Notes: generated by a model from the sequence alone, not told the origin. Positions 27,695 to 37,894 are shown, counted from the stretch's first letter. The stretch: DNA of 64,000 nucleotides from Aliiruegeria sabulilitoris (GCF_001558155.1 NZ_LOAS01000002.1:1-64000), one strand, 5' to 3'. Translations and numbers: made by a program.

Positions 27695-28357
27695 ATGGAC
27701 AAGTTCGACTATTCGAACACCGATTGGGACGCGATCGAGCGCCTGAAGAAATGGTATTCCGGCGACCTGCATGACAGCATGGAAAGCCTTGGACTCTGGG
27801 GCTATTTGCCCGACCTCTCGCTCTTCGGCGCGCTCGAACCCGGTGCCGTGGTCTGCGGACCGGCCGTGACGGTTCAGTTCGGTCCGTCGCAGCGGCGCGG
27901 CGAGCCTCAGGACGTCTATCACAACGCTATCGACAACGCGCCCGAGGGCGGGATCATGGTAGTCGAAGCTTCCTGCGCGGCAGGCTCCTGCACCGGCGGG
28001 CTGATGTCCACCGGCGCCAAGACACGCGGTCTGGCCGCGACCATCGTCAACAGCACGGTCCGGGATATCGCCGAGGTCCGGGAGATGGGCTACCCGCTCT
28101 TCGCGACCGGCCTCAGCCCGGTCGGCGTAACCGGCAAGAAGGAACCCAGAGAGAGCCAGGTCCCGATCCAGATCGGCGGCGTGACAATCCGTCCGGGCGA
28201 CGTGATCTTCGCCGATATCGACGGTGTGGTCGTTATCCCGAAGGAAAAACTGCGCGCCGTGGTCGAGGCCGCCGAAGCGCTCGGCAAGAACGAGGCCGCC
28301 TGCCGGGACCGGTTGCTCGCGGGCGAGAAGCTGCAATCGGTCTGGCCGGCAGCCTGA
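27695..28357 (+). CDS. RraA-like protein (aldolase/demethylmenaquinone methyltransferase-like family)
   Basis: A 220-residue RraA-family protein. The conserved core [20 protein letters not shown] is followed by TVRDIAEV with the Arg-Asp pair that binds metal-pyruvate in HMG/OHA aldolases. Members range from RNase E inhibitors to oxo-acid aldolases; with a TTT transporter, SDR and isomerase around it, an aldolase or decarboxylase acting on a 4-hydroxy-2-oxo acid is the most sensible reading. It starts one base after the GntR stop (TGAGATG). Confidence 0.82.
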   Translation: MDKFDYSNTDWDAIERLKKWYSGDLHDSMESLGLWGYLPDLSLFGALEPGAVVCGPAVTVQFGPSQRRGEPQDVYHNAIDNAPEGGIMVVEASCAAGSCTGGLMSTGAKTRGLAATIVNSTVRDIAEVREMGYPLFATGLSPVGVTGKKEPRESQVPIQIGGVTIRPGDVIFADIDGVVVIPKEKLRAVVEAAEALGKNEAACRDRLLAGEKLQSVWPAA

Positions 28358-28380
28358 GAGTGAGACGGGAGGAAAAACCA

Positions 28381-29970
28381 ATGAGCGAGATTATCCTTGT
28401 TGCAAGCGGCGATTTGCGCGAGAGCGCAAATGTGCAGTGCTGGCCGGCACAGGCGGCGATGGAAGCGAAACTGGCAGAGGTTCTGGCCGGGATGGGGCAC
28501 AAGCTGAAGCGTGCCCACCCGGTCAAGCCCGAGGGGCATGGTTTCATCGCCAGCCAGCGCGAGGGCATGGATGTCTTCGTGAATATCGACCCGAAGGCGC
28601 CGCTGATCGTCGCCGAGGCGGTCTGGCAGTATTCGCACCACGTTCTGGCCGGGCTGGTCTCGCACAAGGGGCCGATCCTGACGGTTGCCAACTGGTCCGG
28701 GCAATGGCCGGGGCTGGTGGGGCTGCTCAATCTCAATGGCTCGTTGACCAAGGCAGGCGTGGCCTATGCCTCGCTCTGGAGCGTGGACTTCGAGGACGAC
28801 TTCTTCCAGAACGGGTTGCGCGAATGGCTGGAGACCGGCGCGGTCACGCATGACACCAGCCATGTCACGCCCTTCGATGGCAGCGGCGTATCCCGGGCCG
28901 ACCAGGCGCTCGTCGCCGGAATCGCCGAGGATCTGCGGCGCAACAAGGCAATCCTGGGGGTTTTCGACGAGGGCTGCATGGGCATGTACAATGCCATCAT
29001 TCCCGACGAGTTGCTGATGCCCTTGGGAATCTACAAGGAACGGCTGTCCCAATCGGCGCTCTACTTCGCCACCAAACAGGTGTCCGAGGCCGAGGCGCGG
29101 GCAGCCTATGAGTGGATGCTGGAACGCGGCATGACCTTCCATCTCGGCACCGACCCGGCAACCGAACTGACCGAGGAGCAGGTGCTCGACCAGTGCCGGA
29201 TGTATATCGCGGCGGTGCGGCTGGCCGAGCAGTTCGGCTGCGAGGCAATCGGAATCCAGTACCAGCAGGGCCTGAAAGACCTGCTGCCGGCCTCGGATCT
29301 GGTGGAGGGCATGCTCAATAACGACGATCGCCCCGACGTGACCGGCGCCGATGGCGCGGTCATCCGCGCGGGTCAGGCGATCGTTCATTTCAACGAGGTG
29401 GACGAATGCGCCGGCCTCGACGCGCTGTTGACCAACCGCGTTCACCGCGCGCTCGGCCAGCCTGTCGAGACCACGCTGCACGACATCCGCTGGGGCGATG
29501 CCGATCGGTCCGGCAGCCGCGAGGATTTCATCTGGGTCTTCGAGATCTCCGGCGCCGTGCCTCCGGAGCATAATGAGGGTGGTTGGGCCGGCTCCGAAAG
29601 CCTGCGGCAACCGCCGATGTTCTTCCCTGCGGGTGGCGGCACGCTCAAGGGGATCGCAAAGGCGGGCGAAATCGTCTGGTCGCGTATCTTCGTCGAGGGC
29701 GGCGCGCTGCACATGGATATCGGCCGCGGTCAGGCGGTCAGCCTGCCGGCGGAAGAAACCGAGCGCCGCAGCCGGTCGACCAGCTACGAATGGCCGATCA
29801 TGCATGCCGTCCTGACCGGCGTCGACCGCGACAAGATGATGGCGCGCCACAAGGCGAACCACATTCAAGTGGTCTACGCCAATTCGGCTGAAGAAGCCGA
29901 CCGCGCAATGAAGGCGAAGGCGGCGCTCGCCCAAGAACTCGGGCTGGACGTGTCGCTCTGCGGAGTGTGA
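28381..29970 (+). CDS. Fucose/arabinose isomerase-like protein
   Basis: A 529-residue protein resembling members annotated as fucose isomerase in the FucI/AraA superfamily. GGGAGG precedes the ATG at 28381; the open frame runs seven codons upstream. Possible metal ligands are in [10 protein letters not shown] (about residue 200), [11 protein letters not shown] (about 338) and the late NHIQVVY histidine. Overall identity to E. coli FucI looks low, so the substrate is uncertain. It is the last gene of the TTT operon and is followed by non-coding sequence. Confidence 0.6.
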   Translation: MSEIILVASGDLRESANVQCWPAQAAMEAKLAEVLAGMGHKLKRAHPVKPEGHGFIASQREGMDVFVNIDPKAPLIVAEAVWQYSHHVLAGLVSHKGPILTVANWSGQWPGLVGLLNLNGSLTKAGVAYASLWSVDFEDDFFQNGLREWLETGAVTHDTSHVTPFDGSGVSRADQALVAGIAEDLRRNKAILGVFDEGCMGMYNAIIPDELLMPLGIYKERLSQSALYFATKQVSEAEARAAYEWMLERGMTFHLGTDPATELTEEQVLDQCRMYIAAVRLAEQFGCEAIGIQYQQGLKDLLPASDLVEGMLNNDDRPDVTGADGAVIRAGQAIVHFNEVDECAGLDALLTNRVHRALGQPVETTLHDIRWGDADRSGSREDFIWVFEISGAVPPEHNEGGWAGSESLRQPPMFFPAGGGTLKGIAKAGEIVWSRIFVEGGALHMDIGRGQAVSLPAEETERRSRSTSYEWPIMHAVLTGVDRDKMMARHKANHIQVVYANSAEEADRAMKAKAALAQELGLDVSLCGV

Positions 29971-30042
29971 ACGGTCCCAGCCCAGGCAAAAGGCTCGTCG
30001 GAGACATCCGTCGGGCCACACGCTAGCAGGATTCTGCCAAAT

Positions 30043-30101
30043 GAGCCCGTGAACGCCGCCGGTCCAGCCGAGCGGGCGAATTGGTTCAGGATCGTCCTGG
30101 A
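30043..30101 (+). repeat. Diverged direct repeat, left copy
   Basis: 59 bases that align without gaps to 34895-34953, 43 of 59 identical by hand count, same orientation. The two copies bracket the insertion-sequence and GGDEF/EAL block. Probably the tail of an old mobile element. Confidence 0.5.
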
Positions 30102-30241
30102 GTGATGAGAACGGCGTGGAGAAATTCAACCACGGTAACGGCGTAAGGAAACCGCCGCGGGCGGCGAAAAAACTGTCCGCTTTTGGTGTTCTTTTGTCCG
30201 AATGCACAAAGGGCGGGCGGGAGGATCCTCGTGCCGGACAT

Positions 30242-30671
30242 GGCCTATCGGAATGGCAGGCCTGCCACATCGTCAGCGCGGATCGAACGATGATCCGCTA
30301 TCGGACTCAACGCACGTCGGACACAATGCTGAGCGGTCGGTTGCGGGACCTGGCCAACCAGCGAAGGCGGTTTCGGTTCCCGGCGCCTGTTCGTCTTGCT
30401 GCGCCGCAAGGGTGAGCCCTCAGGGATCAGTCGCATTTTCCGGTTCTACCGGGAAGAGGGGCTGACAATGCGAAAACGGAAGGCGCGGCGGAAGGCTGTC
30501 GGGACGCGGGCTCCGCTTCTGGTCGAGGCGCCTCCCAATGCGCGCTGGTCTTTGGGTTTCGTCCAAGACGAGTTCGCCAACGGCCAGCGCTTCCAGGTTC
30601 TCAACGTGGTCGACGATGTCACCCGGGAATGCAACGCGGCGGTTCCGGAAAGCGCGATCTCGGGGCATCAT
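30242..30671 (+). pseudogene. IS3-family transposase OrfB, 5' part, frameshifted
   Basis: The 5' part of an IS3-type OrfB integrase. One frame gives LRDLANQRRRFRF (the usual LRELAxxRRRFGYR), and after a frameshift near 30385 another gives YREEGLTMRKRK, GTRAPLLVEAPPNARWSLGF and VVDDVTREC, which contains the first catalytic Asp of the DDE triad. Homology stops at SAISG (about 30665), exactly where the IS110 remnant begins. It was inactivated by both events. Confidence 0.75.
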
Positions 30672-31373
30672 TGATCTTGTGCCATCTCTTTGTTTCTTCT
30701 TCTCTTCGCTCTTGATCCTTGCACATGCGCGTTCCGAAACACCTCGCCGGTGGTCAGCATTGCCCAGATCGTCCTGGCCAGCTTGTTTGCAACCGCGACG
30801 GCAACAACCATGGGCTGTCGCCGTTCCAGCAATGCCTCAATCCATGGATCATCGACGCGAGAACGGGCTTTGGGGTGTCTCACTACGGTCCGCGCCCCCA
30901 AGACCAGCAGATGGCGAAGAGAGCGGTCCCCCCGCTTGGTGATGCCGCCCAGCCTCGGTGTGCCGCTGGATGAATTCTGGTGCGGAGTCAGACCAAGCAA
31001 GGCAGCGAACTCATTCCCGGAGCGGAACACGGATCCTCGCGCGATTTGATCGGGACAAAGCGCATGTTGGGGCGTCTCAAGGCTTCACAAATGGCGGCGG
31101 CATCAGTGGCGTCATTCTTCGCAGCACGAAGGGTTTGACAAAACCCGAAGGAATCGGGCGCACGCGATGGCCAAGCTCCTGCAATTGACGGGCCCAGTGA
31201 TGGGCGGCCGCACAAGCATCAATACCTATCACGCAACGCGGCAAAGCCTTGAAATGGTCGAGCAGGACACGACGCGTGAGCCACTTGCGGGCGATCGTCT
31301 TGCCAGATGCATCGGCGACATGGGCGCGAAACACGTTCTTGGCCAGATCGAGGCCCACAGCGGCTGGGGTCAT
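30668..31373 (-). pseudogene. IS110-family transposase, frameshifted and internally deleted
   Basis: Minus-strand remnant beginning MTPAAVGLDLAKNVFRAHV at 31373. The DEDD domain pieces are seen as GLDLAK, VIGIDACAAAHHWAR (the usual Glu is Asp here) and, after a frameshift near 31130, AAKNDATDAAAICEAL. After FVPIKSRE (about 31035) the sequence jumps to FRSGNEFAALLGLTPHQNSS, the C-terminal transposase_20 domain, so roughly 120 codons are lost. Total 706 bases against about 1,020 for an intact gene. It lies inside the IS3 OrfB gene. Confidence 0.78.
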
Positions 31374-31443
31374 GGGTATGCTCCTTCTGCAATGTGGGAC
31401 CAGCATGCGGTCCCTCCTCAGGAGCGGGGCCGTCTGCCCCATC

Positions 31444-31647
31444 AACGGTCGGATGCGGGATGAAATGCTCACTGATACCATGTTCTGGAACCTGGCCCAT
31501 GCGCGCGCCGTAATTGCTACCTGGACCGCCGACGACAACACCGAACGCACACATTCGGCCTTGGACTGCCAGACGCCCCCTGGCCACCGCAATCGCCCGC
31601 CCCGCGCCAACAGGCGTAAATACCAACCGGGCTCCGGTCGCAGCTGA
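31444..31647 (+). pseudogene. IS3-family transposase OrfB, 3' part
   Basis: The translation NGRMRDEMLTDTMFWNLAHA followed by TERTHSALDCQTP is the C-terminal end of an IS3 OrfB (normally NGRLRDELLN and TERPHSALGYxTP), including the last catalytic Glu region. Together with 30242-30671 it shows one OrfB gene split by the IS110 insertion; the middle part with the second Asp is missing. Confidence 0.75.
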
Positions 31648-32120
31648 AGGAAAGCTCGATGGCAGGTAAGGCGACACTTCGCGCCGCGTCAGGCCCGAAG
31701 TGTAGAGGGCGGCGGTCGAGAAGGCGGTGAGGCTCTTGGTCAAGCCATGCTCATCAGTCTGCTTCACACGGTGAAGATACAGAAGGACGGACTGGCTCTT
31801 GGCGGCTGTAGGGGCAGAAAAGTAAGCGGAGAAGCCACGTTTTGATCGGATATTGCCGAGGCTTGTAGTTGGAGCGATTATCCACAAGTGCGAAGCGTTC
31901 GTCGACTTTGTCACCGGGCACGAGCGCAGAGTGTTTAGTGGTCATGAACAGCCGGAATTCGCCGTTTGTGATCCTTGCAGGGGACGGCGGGAGCGAACCC
32001 AATCCAATGGATGCGGCGTGGTGCACAGAAGTCGTCTTTGCCGAATTTGCGGATGTCGGGATCTCTGCGGGAAACGTCCAGTTCGGAGCCAACCGCAGTG
32101 TCCAGGCTCGTCGCGAAGTC
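31648..32120. other. Decayed stretch between IS remnants and GGDEF/EAL gene
   Basis: About 470 bases with overlapping open frames but no recognisable gene. It holds the left copy of a 42-base repeat (31843-31884) and the sequence after the EAL-protein stop. Probably insertion-sequence debris. Confidence 0.4.
31843..31884 (+). repeat. 42-base dispersed repeat, copy 1
   Basis: Aligns without gaps to 53664-53705, 34 of 42 identical by hand count, including 15 identical bases in a row (ATTGCCGAGGCTTGT). On the minus strand both copies translate with a shared KPRQ motif, which suggests a fragment of a mobile-element gene. Confidence 0.5.
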
Positions 32121-34667
32121 CTATACCGCGCGCGCCAGGAAGCCAGGATTACCGTTCCAGCTTTCGATCCAAGTGGGCAATTCCTCCAAAGACAAGGGGG
32201 GCGCTATCAGAAAGCCCTGAAACTGCGAACAGCCGAGCGCTTCGAGAAAGCCGATTTCGGCCCAAGTCTCCACGCCTTCAGCCAGGACTTCAATGTCGAG
32301 TTTGGAGCCGAGATCGACAATCGCGCTGGCGATGGCCTGAAGTTTGGGATCCCGCTGGACGCCCGAAATGAGGCTCCGGTCGATCTTGATTCGTGAAACT
32401 GGGAAATTCCTCAGACTTGCGATGGCGGTGTGCCCTGTACCGAAGTCATCGAGTTCCAACCTGAACCCGGCCGCCGCAAGATCCGCGATGTTTCGCGTGA
32501 TATTGGTTGTTCGTTCGCTGAGCAATGTGGATTCGAGGATCTCTATGCAGATGCGCCCAGGGCCCACCTGTGTGCGTCGCGCGGTCTCGACCAACTTTTC
32601 CACCAGCTTCGTGCTGCTTAGTCGCGCAGTCGATACGTTGACGCTGATCGTTGCGGTCGCTGCACCCATCGCCGAAATCTCTGGAACAGCCTCGCAGGCT
32701 TGTTCGAATATCTGGTCGTCGATTGCTTCCAGCAGAAATGCATCCTCTGCGAAAGAGACGAAATCCGCAGCGCTCAAGACACCTCGCGTCGGATGATACC
32801 ATCGCGCGAGTGCCTCGAAACCGATGATCTCGTTTGTATGAATGTCGATCTGCGGCTGGAAGAATGGCTTGAATTCCTTCAACTCCAGACCTTCCCGGAT
32901 CTCGGACGACAGCTCTACCGTTCGCACAGCCGCAGCCCGCATGCCCGGTTCGAAAAGGATACAACGCCCCCGCCCCACGGACTTCGACGTGTACAACGCG
33001 ATATCCGCGTTCGCTGTTGCCTGTTCGATTTCGTCAGTATCTACGCTTCTGACAAAGGCTATACCGATACTTGCCCCGACCCGAAGCTGCTTTCCCGCAT
33101 ACGGTATTGGCCGGGAAATCTGCTCCACGATCTGTGACGCCGTGTCGAGCACATCCGCGTCGCTCGCACTGGTCGTCTTTGCCAGCAGAAACTCGTCGCC
33201 ACCAACGCGTGCAATGATGTCAAAGAAGGTCAAGCTTGCATTCAACCTGTCTGCACTTGTCCTCAGCACGTGGTCCCCGGCCTCATGACCGTTCGTGTCA
33301 TTGATTGACTTGAACCGGTCGAGATCCAGGTGGAACAGAGCGACCCGTTCTCCACGACCCATGGATTTTGCTTGATTGAGCAGTGCCTTGGACAACCCTC
33401 GCCGGTTTCGAAGTCCCGTGAGGTCGTCGGTGTGTGCAGCGCGCTCGAGTTCGGATTGCTGCCGTTTCAACTCGCTTATGTCGACATGGGTGCCAACAAC
33501 CCTTTCGACCTTTCCGGCACGGCGAAGGATGGCGGCGCGCGACAGGATCGTCACCCAATGCCCGTCCTTGTGCTGCATCCGAAACTCTTCCTCCACAACC
33601 TCGCCGGGAAGTAGGAAGAGCTCCTTTGGTGTCTTCAGGACCCGCACCGCATCTTCGGGATGAAGCAACTTGGCAAATGTCCCGAGGTTCTGCGGCAGTG
33701 CGTTTGGCTTGTACCCGAGCATCCGGAACCAACGCGGGGAAAAGAACGCCTTTTCCAGTGTGTAATCGAGATCGAACAGACCGTCCGATGCACCTTACAT
33801 GGCAAGCGAAAACCGTTCTTCACTTTTGGCCAGTGTTTCCCGGTTGCGAGCCGCCCCATTCAGAATGGTCGCGAGGAAGATCGACAGAAGAAATCCGGCA
33901 ACAAGGATGGCCTCGTCCAGAAAGGTCTGAGCCTTTGCAACCTCGGCTGCGGTTGGCGTGATCGTCGTCGTCCAGGTCCGTCCCCCGACCTCGATCGGCG
34001 TTTCGATTGCGTGCGGGTTGGAACCGGTTTCCCCCTCCTGGACGTATAGCGGTTCGGTGCCATCAAAGACCGAAACATTGAAGGAATCCGCCGCTTCCTC
34101 TCCAAGGACGGTCTTGATCATCGGTTCGATCCGAAAGACGAGGTTGATATAGCCGGTGATCTCGCCGTTCGCCCGGACCGGTGCGTAGGCGGTTAGCCCG
34201 CGGCCGCCCTGTGCAAGGGTGATCGGCGGCGTGATCCGCAGGCGATCTATCCGGGCAGAATCTTCGAGCGCCAGACGTGGTTCCACCAACCCCAACAGGT
34301 CGAGCCCCAGGGCTTCTTCGTTTCCCTCCAGTGGAGTTACCTGCTCGATTCTGCCCGTTGTGCCCACCCAGTTCACCGCCTGCAGATCCTTGAACCGATG
34401 GTGAAACGTCTCGCTGAGCGAACGGAAATCGTCTGGATTTTCCACCAGACCGTTGGCAATGGCCTGCTGCATGATTTCGGACAGGGAAAGACGGGCCCGG
34501 AGTTGCTCCTCCATCTTGGCCGTGAAGACACCCGAAAAGGTCCGCACAACGGAGGCAACGCGGTCGGCCTGCGCCATCCGGATCATGCTGGAGACGAGAA
34601 TGGTCAACAAGATCGCAAGGAATGCCGACGCGACAGCGACTTTGCGGACTCTTTGCGTCCCCGACAT
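32121..34667 (-). pseudogene. CHASE-PAS-GGDEF-EAL gene split by one in-frame stop
   Basis: Two open frames in the same reading frame, 34667-33795 and 33794-32121, separated only by TAA at 33797-33795. The first part has a helix at about residues 10-31, a periplasmic CHASE domain (RITPPITLAQGGRGLTAYAP), a second helix near 265-285 and the start of a PAS domain (SEERFSLAM). The second continues the PAS domain (GASDGLFDLDYTLEKAFFSP), then GGDEF (RVGGDEFLL) and EAL (GFEALARW) domains, both with intact signature motifs. The undamaged protein would make or break cyclic di-GMP at the membrane. The downstream part could still be translated from Met at 33722 as a soluble enzyme. GGAGGA precedes the first start. 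Confidence 0.82.
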
Positions 34668-35126
34668 GCATTCCTCCGATTACGGCCCATTAGTTGCACT
34701 TCCTGGCGGACTTTTGGGCCGGACAGGCTGTTACTCCGCACCAGCATGTACCGCAAGTGTTAGCGTCCGCCTAATCCAACCAGATTATCTCCAAATTCGT
34801 TGTCCGGTGGCGCCTTGTCGCTCAGATAGTTTCGGTTTTCGGTTGCGGTTGCGCAAACCCGTCGACCGGCTGGACAAGCAGTAGACTGCGGCGCGAGCTC
34901 GTGAACGCCACCGGTCCGAGTAACCGGACGAACAATATCATGATCGCCCTGGACGGGCTCGAATTGGTCCGGGGACGAGGGTCGAGTGCCGGGTTCTGCC
35001 ACCGCGATGGGATTGCCCAGAGCCCTTGCCATAGCTGGCCGTAGTGTCAGACAACACTGTTGTGCTTCTCGATCTTGCTCATTCGCGGGCCGATTCCGGT
35101 CCGCTCAATCATCACCTTTTTCCTGC
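34668..35126. other. Intergenic region with diverged repeat
   Basis: About 460 bases holding the promoter side of the CHASE gene, the right repeat copy (34895-34953) and the end of the oxidase operon. No gene is supported; a 90-codon minus-strand frame covers the repeat but has no domain. Confidence 0.4.
34895..34953 (+). repeat. Diverged direct repeat, right copy
   Basis: Partner of 30043-30101 (43 of 59 bases identical, ungapped, same orientation). Confidence 0.5.
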
Positions 35127-36524
35127 CTATTCCGCAGCACTCTGTTCAGGCGTTGTTTCCATTGCCGCCAACTCTCCAAGTGTCACCGGCTTCAGCGGCG
35201 GGCGGATCCGGAAATATCCCGTCGCGTCCGGTGTCTGTCCGTTCGCCTCCGACAGGATAGCCGTGACGGTCAGCCCGCAATACCGGCCCTGGCAAGGGCC
35301 CATTCCCGACCGGCCGAACGCCTTGGTCTGGTTGGGCCCAAGGCAGCCCATTTGCGCATAGCGCCTGATGTCGCCCGCCGTGACTTCTTCGCAGCGGCAG
35401 ATGATCGTTGCATTCTCGGGCAAGAGCGCCTCGGCGACCGGCGGAAAGGCCATGTCGAGGAACGGACGGATTGCCATGTCCCGCGCCTTTCGCTTGAAGA
35501 GCGGTGCGGCCAGCCTGTCCCGCTCGGCCTCGGAAAGCCGTTCGGCCTGCGCGGCGATCTGCAAGGCGGCCAGCCGTCCCGCGACCTCGGCAACCTCGGC
35601 GCCACCGATCCCGGCGCCATCGCCGGCGATATGCACGCCCTCCAGCTCGGTCGCGCCCCATTGGTCGATCACCGGTGAGAATGCAGCCTGTGCTGCGTTC
35701 CAGAGATGGGGCACCCTGATCGAACGGGCGGCTTGCGTGTTGGGGACAACACCGTGATGCAGCAGGACCGTGTCACATTCGAGACGCTGGTTTCGCCCCC
35801 TGCTCCGGAAGCTTACGGCCTCTGCACGCTCCTCGCCCTCAATGGCGATGTTCGTTGCGCCTGTGAAGCGGGGCACCCCTGCCCGGGCGATCTCCGCCAT
35901 CAGCTTCAGCCCCTTGGCAAGATACGGCCAGCCACGCAGCGCGCCGCCGACATGACGGGCGGCGCGGCGAAGGTCCGCACGCGACTGCGTCTCGACGAGC
36001 GCCAGCGGCGGGGTGCCAGCCCGCACCATTTGCGCCGCAATGAGGTAAAGCAGCGGGCCGGATCCGACGAGGACGGCGCGACGTGCAATCACGCCGGAAC
36101 TCTTGAGCAGGGTCTGCGCCGCCCCGGCTGTCATGACGCCGGGCAGCGTCCAGCCCGGAACAGGCATCGGCCGTTCCAGCGCGCCGGTAGCGAGGAGGAT
36201 CCTGTCGGCCGCAACCTGCGTGGCGCGCCCTGCTTTGGTGTAGGAAATCCGAAATCCGTCCTCAATGGCCCAGACCACCGCCCCGGTAACATGTTCGACG
36301 GCGCTTTCGCGGAGCGCCTGGGTCAGAGCCAAGCCGTGCTTGAAGTCGGGGCCGAGGATGTCGCTCCGCTTCCCGGCTGCGCGGTCGACATCCCGGTAGA
36401 TCTGCCCGCCCGGGCGGGACTGTTCATCCAGAAGCATCACGCTCAGGCCGTTTTCCACAGCGGTCGCGGCCGCCGCCATGCCAGCGGGGCCTGCGCCGAT
36501 CACAACGAGGTCACTCCGGTGCAT
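35127..36524 (-). CDS. FAD/NAD(P)-binding oxidase subunit with Cys cluster (opine/hydroxyproline oxidase type)
   Basis: A 465-residue pyridine-nucleotide-disulfide-type flavoprotein. N-terminal dinucleotide motif VVIGAGPAGMAAAA at 7-20, second GSGPLLYLIAA in the middle, and a C-terminal cysteine cluster ICRCEEVT ... GPCQGRYC that can hold a [2Fe-2S] group as in BFD-like domains. This is the layout of the alpha subunits of octopine/nopaline oxidase and D-hydroxyproline dehydrogenase. The start at 36524 overlaps the ferredoxin-like gene by 14 bases. It is the last gene of a TRAP-linked oxidase operon. Confidence 0.85.
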   Translation of the reverse strand: MHRSDLVVIGAGPAGMAAAATAVENGLSVMLLDEQSRPGGQIYRDVDRAAGKRSDILGPDFKHGLALTQALRESAVEHVTGAVVWAIEDGFRISYTKAGRATQVAADRILLATGALERPMPVPGWTLPGVMTAGAAQTLLKSSGVIARRAVLVGSGPLLYLIAAQMVRAGTPPLALVETQSRADLRRAARHVGGALRGWPYLAKGLKLMAEIARAGVPRFTGATNIAIEGEERAEAVSFRSRGRNQRLECDTVLLHHGVVPNTQAARSIRVPHLWNAAQAAFSPVIDQWGATELEGVHIAGDGAGIGGAEVAEVAGRLAALQIAAQAERLSEAERDRLAAPLFKRKARDMAIRPFLDMAFPPVAEALLPENATIICRCEEVTAGDIRRYAQMGCLGPNQTKAFGRSGMGPCQGRYCGLTVTAILSEANGQTPDATGYFRIRPPLKPVTLGELAAMETTPEQSAAE

Positions 36525-36819
36525 GCATGCCCCCTGTCTCATGCGGCTTGGAAACCCGCAGGCCTTCGACAACCTCCATCATGCACGCCTGGCGCACGAC
36601 GCCGTCGATTTCGACGAGGCAGTCAAAGCAGGCGCCCATCATGCAGAACGGGCCGCGAGGCGCAGCGGAGACGGGCGTGTGGCGAAACACGCCGATCCCC
36701 GCGGCGAGGAGTGCAGCGGCGAGGTTTGCCCCTTCGGGCAATTCCAGCTGCGCACCGTCGAACCAGACCGCGACAAGCGGGCTGTCCTCCAGCTCAAGAA
36801 ACGGCAAATCGGTCTTCAC
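36511..36819 (-). CDS. Small (2Fe-2S)-binding oxidase subunit
   Basis: A 102-residue ferredoxin-like protein starting with GTG at 36819, with GGAGGTG upstream, nested 26 bases into the end of the FAD oxidase gene. Cysteine pattern GPFCMMGACFDC followed by QACM gives the four ligands of a plant-type [2Fe-2S] cluster. Such small subunits pass electrons between the two flavoprotein subunits of opine and D-hydroxyproline oxidases. A longer frame upstream of 36819 is inside the neighbouring gene and is not used. Confidence 0.85.
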   Translation of the reverse strand: MKTDLPFLELEDSPLVAVWFDGAQLELPEGANLAAALLAAGIGVFRHTPVSAAPRGPFCMMGACFDCLVEIDGVVRQACMMEVVEGLRVSKPHETGGMHAPE

Positions 36820-37894
36820 TGAACACCTCCAGATCCGGGGCGGCCTCGGTCCGCTCGAACCAGTCCGGCAGGTAGCGGGCATGGGCGGCGGCGAGCGTGA
36901 TGCCGCTATGACAGGTAACAAGGTAGCAACCGGGCATATCCGGGCTCTCCTGGTAGATCGGCAATCCGTCGGGCGAGAGCACCCGGAGCGCCGCCCAGCT
37001 TCGCACAAGCTGGGCCTTGCCGAGCGCCGGGTAGGCAGCGATCGCCTGTGCTGCGAGACCGGAGAGGCCCGGTTGGGTCACAGTGTCGTCGAAGCCAACC
37101 TCCTCGTTGGTCGCGCCAATCTGGATGCCGCCTTCGTCTACCTGGCGCGCAATCAGGGACGGACGGTTGATCATCTTCGGCAGTTTCTCGGTGATGAGCA
37201 CCTGTCCACGTTGCGGACGCACCGGCGCCTTGAACCCGAGCTTCGGGCCGAGATCGGCCGCGCCAAGACCGGCGGAGAGGATGACCTTGCCCGCCTCAAC
37301 AATCGTGCCGTCGCTGCACTGCACGCGGAAGCCGTCCGCCTTGCCGACCTCGGTGACGGTCTTGCCGGTCAGAACGTGCCCGCCCATGCGGCGCACATCA
37401 TCGGCAAGCGCCATCAACAGCTTGAGCGGATTCGCGTGCCCGTCCTGGTAGTGCAGGATCGCGCCGGCGACTTTCGGACCGATATACGGCTCCTCCTGGC
37501 GCAGCGCGTTGTGGCCGAGAACCTCGTACGGGTAGTCGCCGCCCAGTTGCCCCTTAAGGACCTCGTATTTCTCGACAGTGGCCTGCAGGGTCTCCTCGGA
37601 GAAATGCAGATCGTAGCCACCCTTCTGCTCCAGCGGCACATCGCGGCCGGTATTGTGGCCCAATTCTTCGGCAAACTCGGCCCAGATCGCGGCGGATTGC
37701 TGCGACCAACGCGCGTAGCGGGGCTGGTTCATGCCCTTGGATTGCACCCAGACCAGGCCGAAGTTCCCCCGGCTGGCGCGGAACGACCCGTCATCGCCAT
37801 CAAGCACGATAACACGGTGGCCGCGTTTCAGAAGTCCCCAGGCCACGGACAGGCCGACGACTCCACCGCCGATGATCGCATAATCTGCTTCCAT
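36794..37894 (-). CDS. DadA-type FAD-dependent amino acid oxidase subunit
   Basis: A 366-residue DAO-family flavoprotein. FAD motif YAIIGGGVVGLSVAWGLLKR at 5-24, and a C-terminal GCYLVTCHSGITLAAAHARY region that closes the FAD site. It is expected to oxidise the C-N bond of an amino acid or opine, giving a 2-oxo acid or imine, and to hand electrons to the ferredoxin-like and FAD/NAD subunits. It follows the TRAP binding protein by 64 bases including a strong hairpin. The substrate is probably what the TRAP system imports. Confidence 0.88.
   Translation of the reverse strand: MEADYAIIGGGVVGLSVAWGLLKRGHRVIVLDGDDGSFRASRGNFGLVWVQSKGMNQPRYARWSQQSAAIWAEFAEELGHNTGRDVPLEQKGGYDLHFSEETLQATVEKYEVLKGQLGGDYPYEVLGHNALRQEEPYIGPKVAGAILHYQDGHANPLKLLMALADDVRRMGGHVLTGKTVTEVGKADGFRVQCSDGTIVEAGKVILSAGLGAADLGPKLGFKAPVRPQRGQVLITEKLPKMINRPSLIARQVDEGGIQIGATNEEVGFDDTVTQPGLSGLAAQAIAAYPALGKAQLVRSWAALRVLSPDGLPIYQESPDMPGCYLVTCHSGITLAAAHARYLPDWFERTEAAPDLEVFSEDRFAVS

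Noticed and set aside
29971-30241. Possible IS3 OrfA upstream of the OrfB remnant
   Set aside because: No helix-turn-helix or leucine-zipper segment of an OrfA could be recognised in any frame of this stretch.
28090-30270. 726-codon open frame on the minus strand
   Set aside because: It lies antisense to the isomerase-like and RraA-like genes, which have recognisable families, ribosome sites and operon spacing. Long antisense frames are expected in GC-rich DNA; its translation is Arg/His/Gly-rich with no domain.
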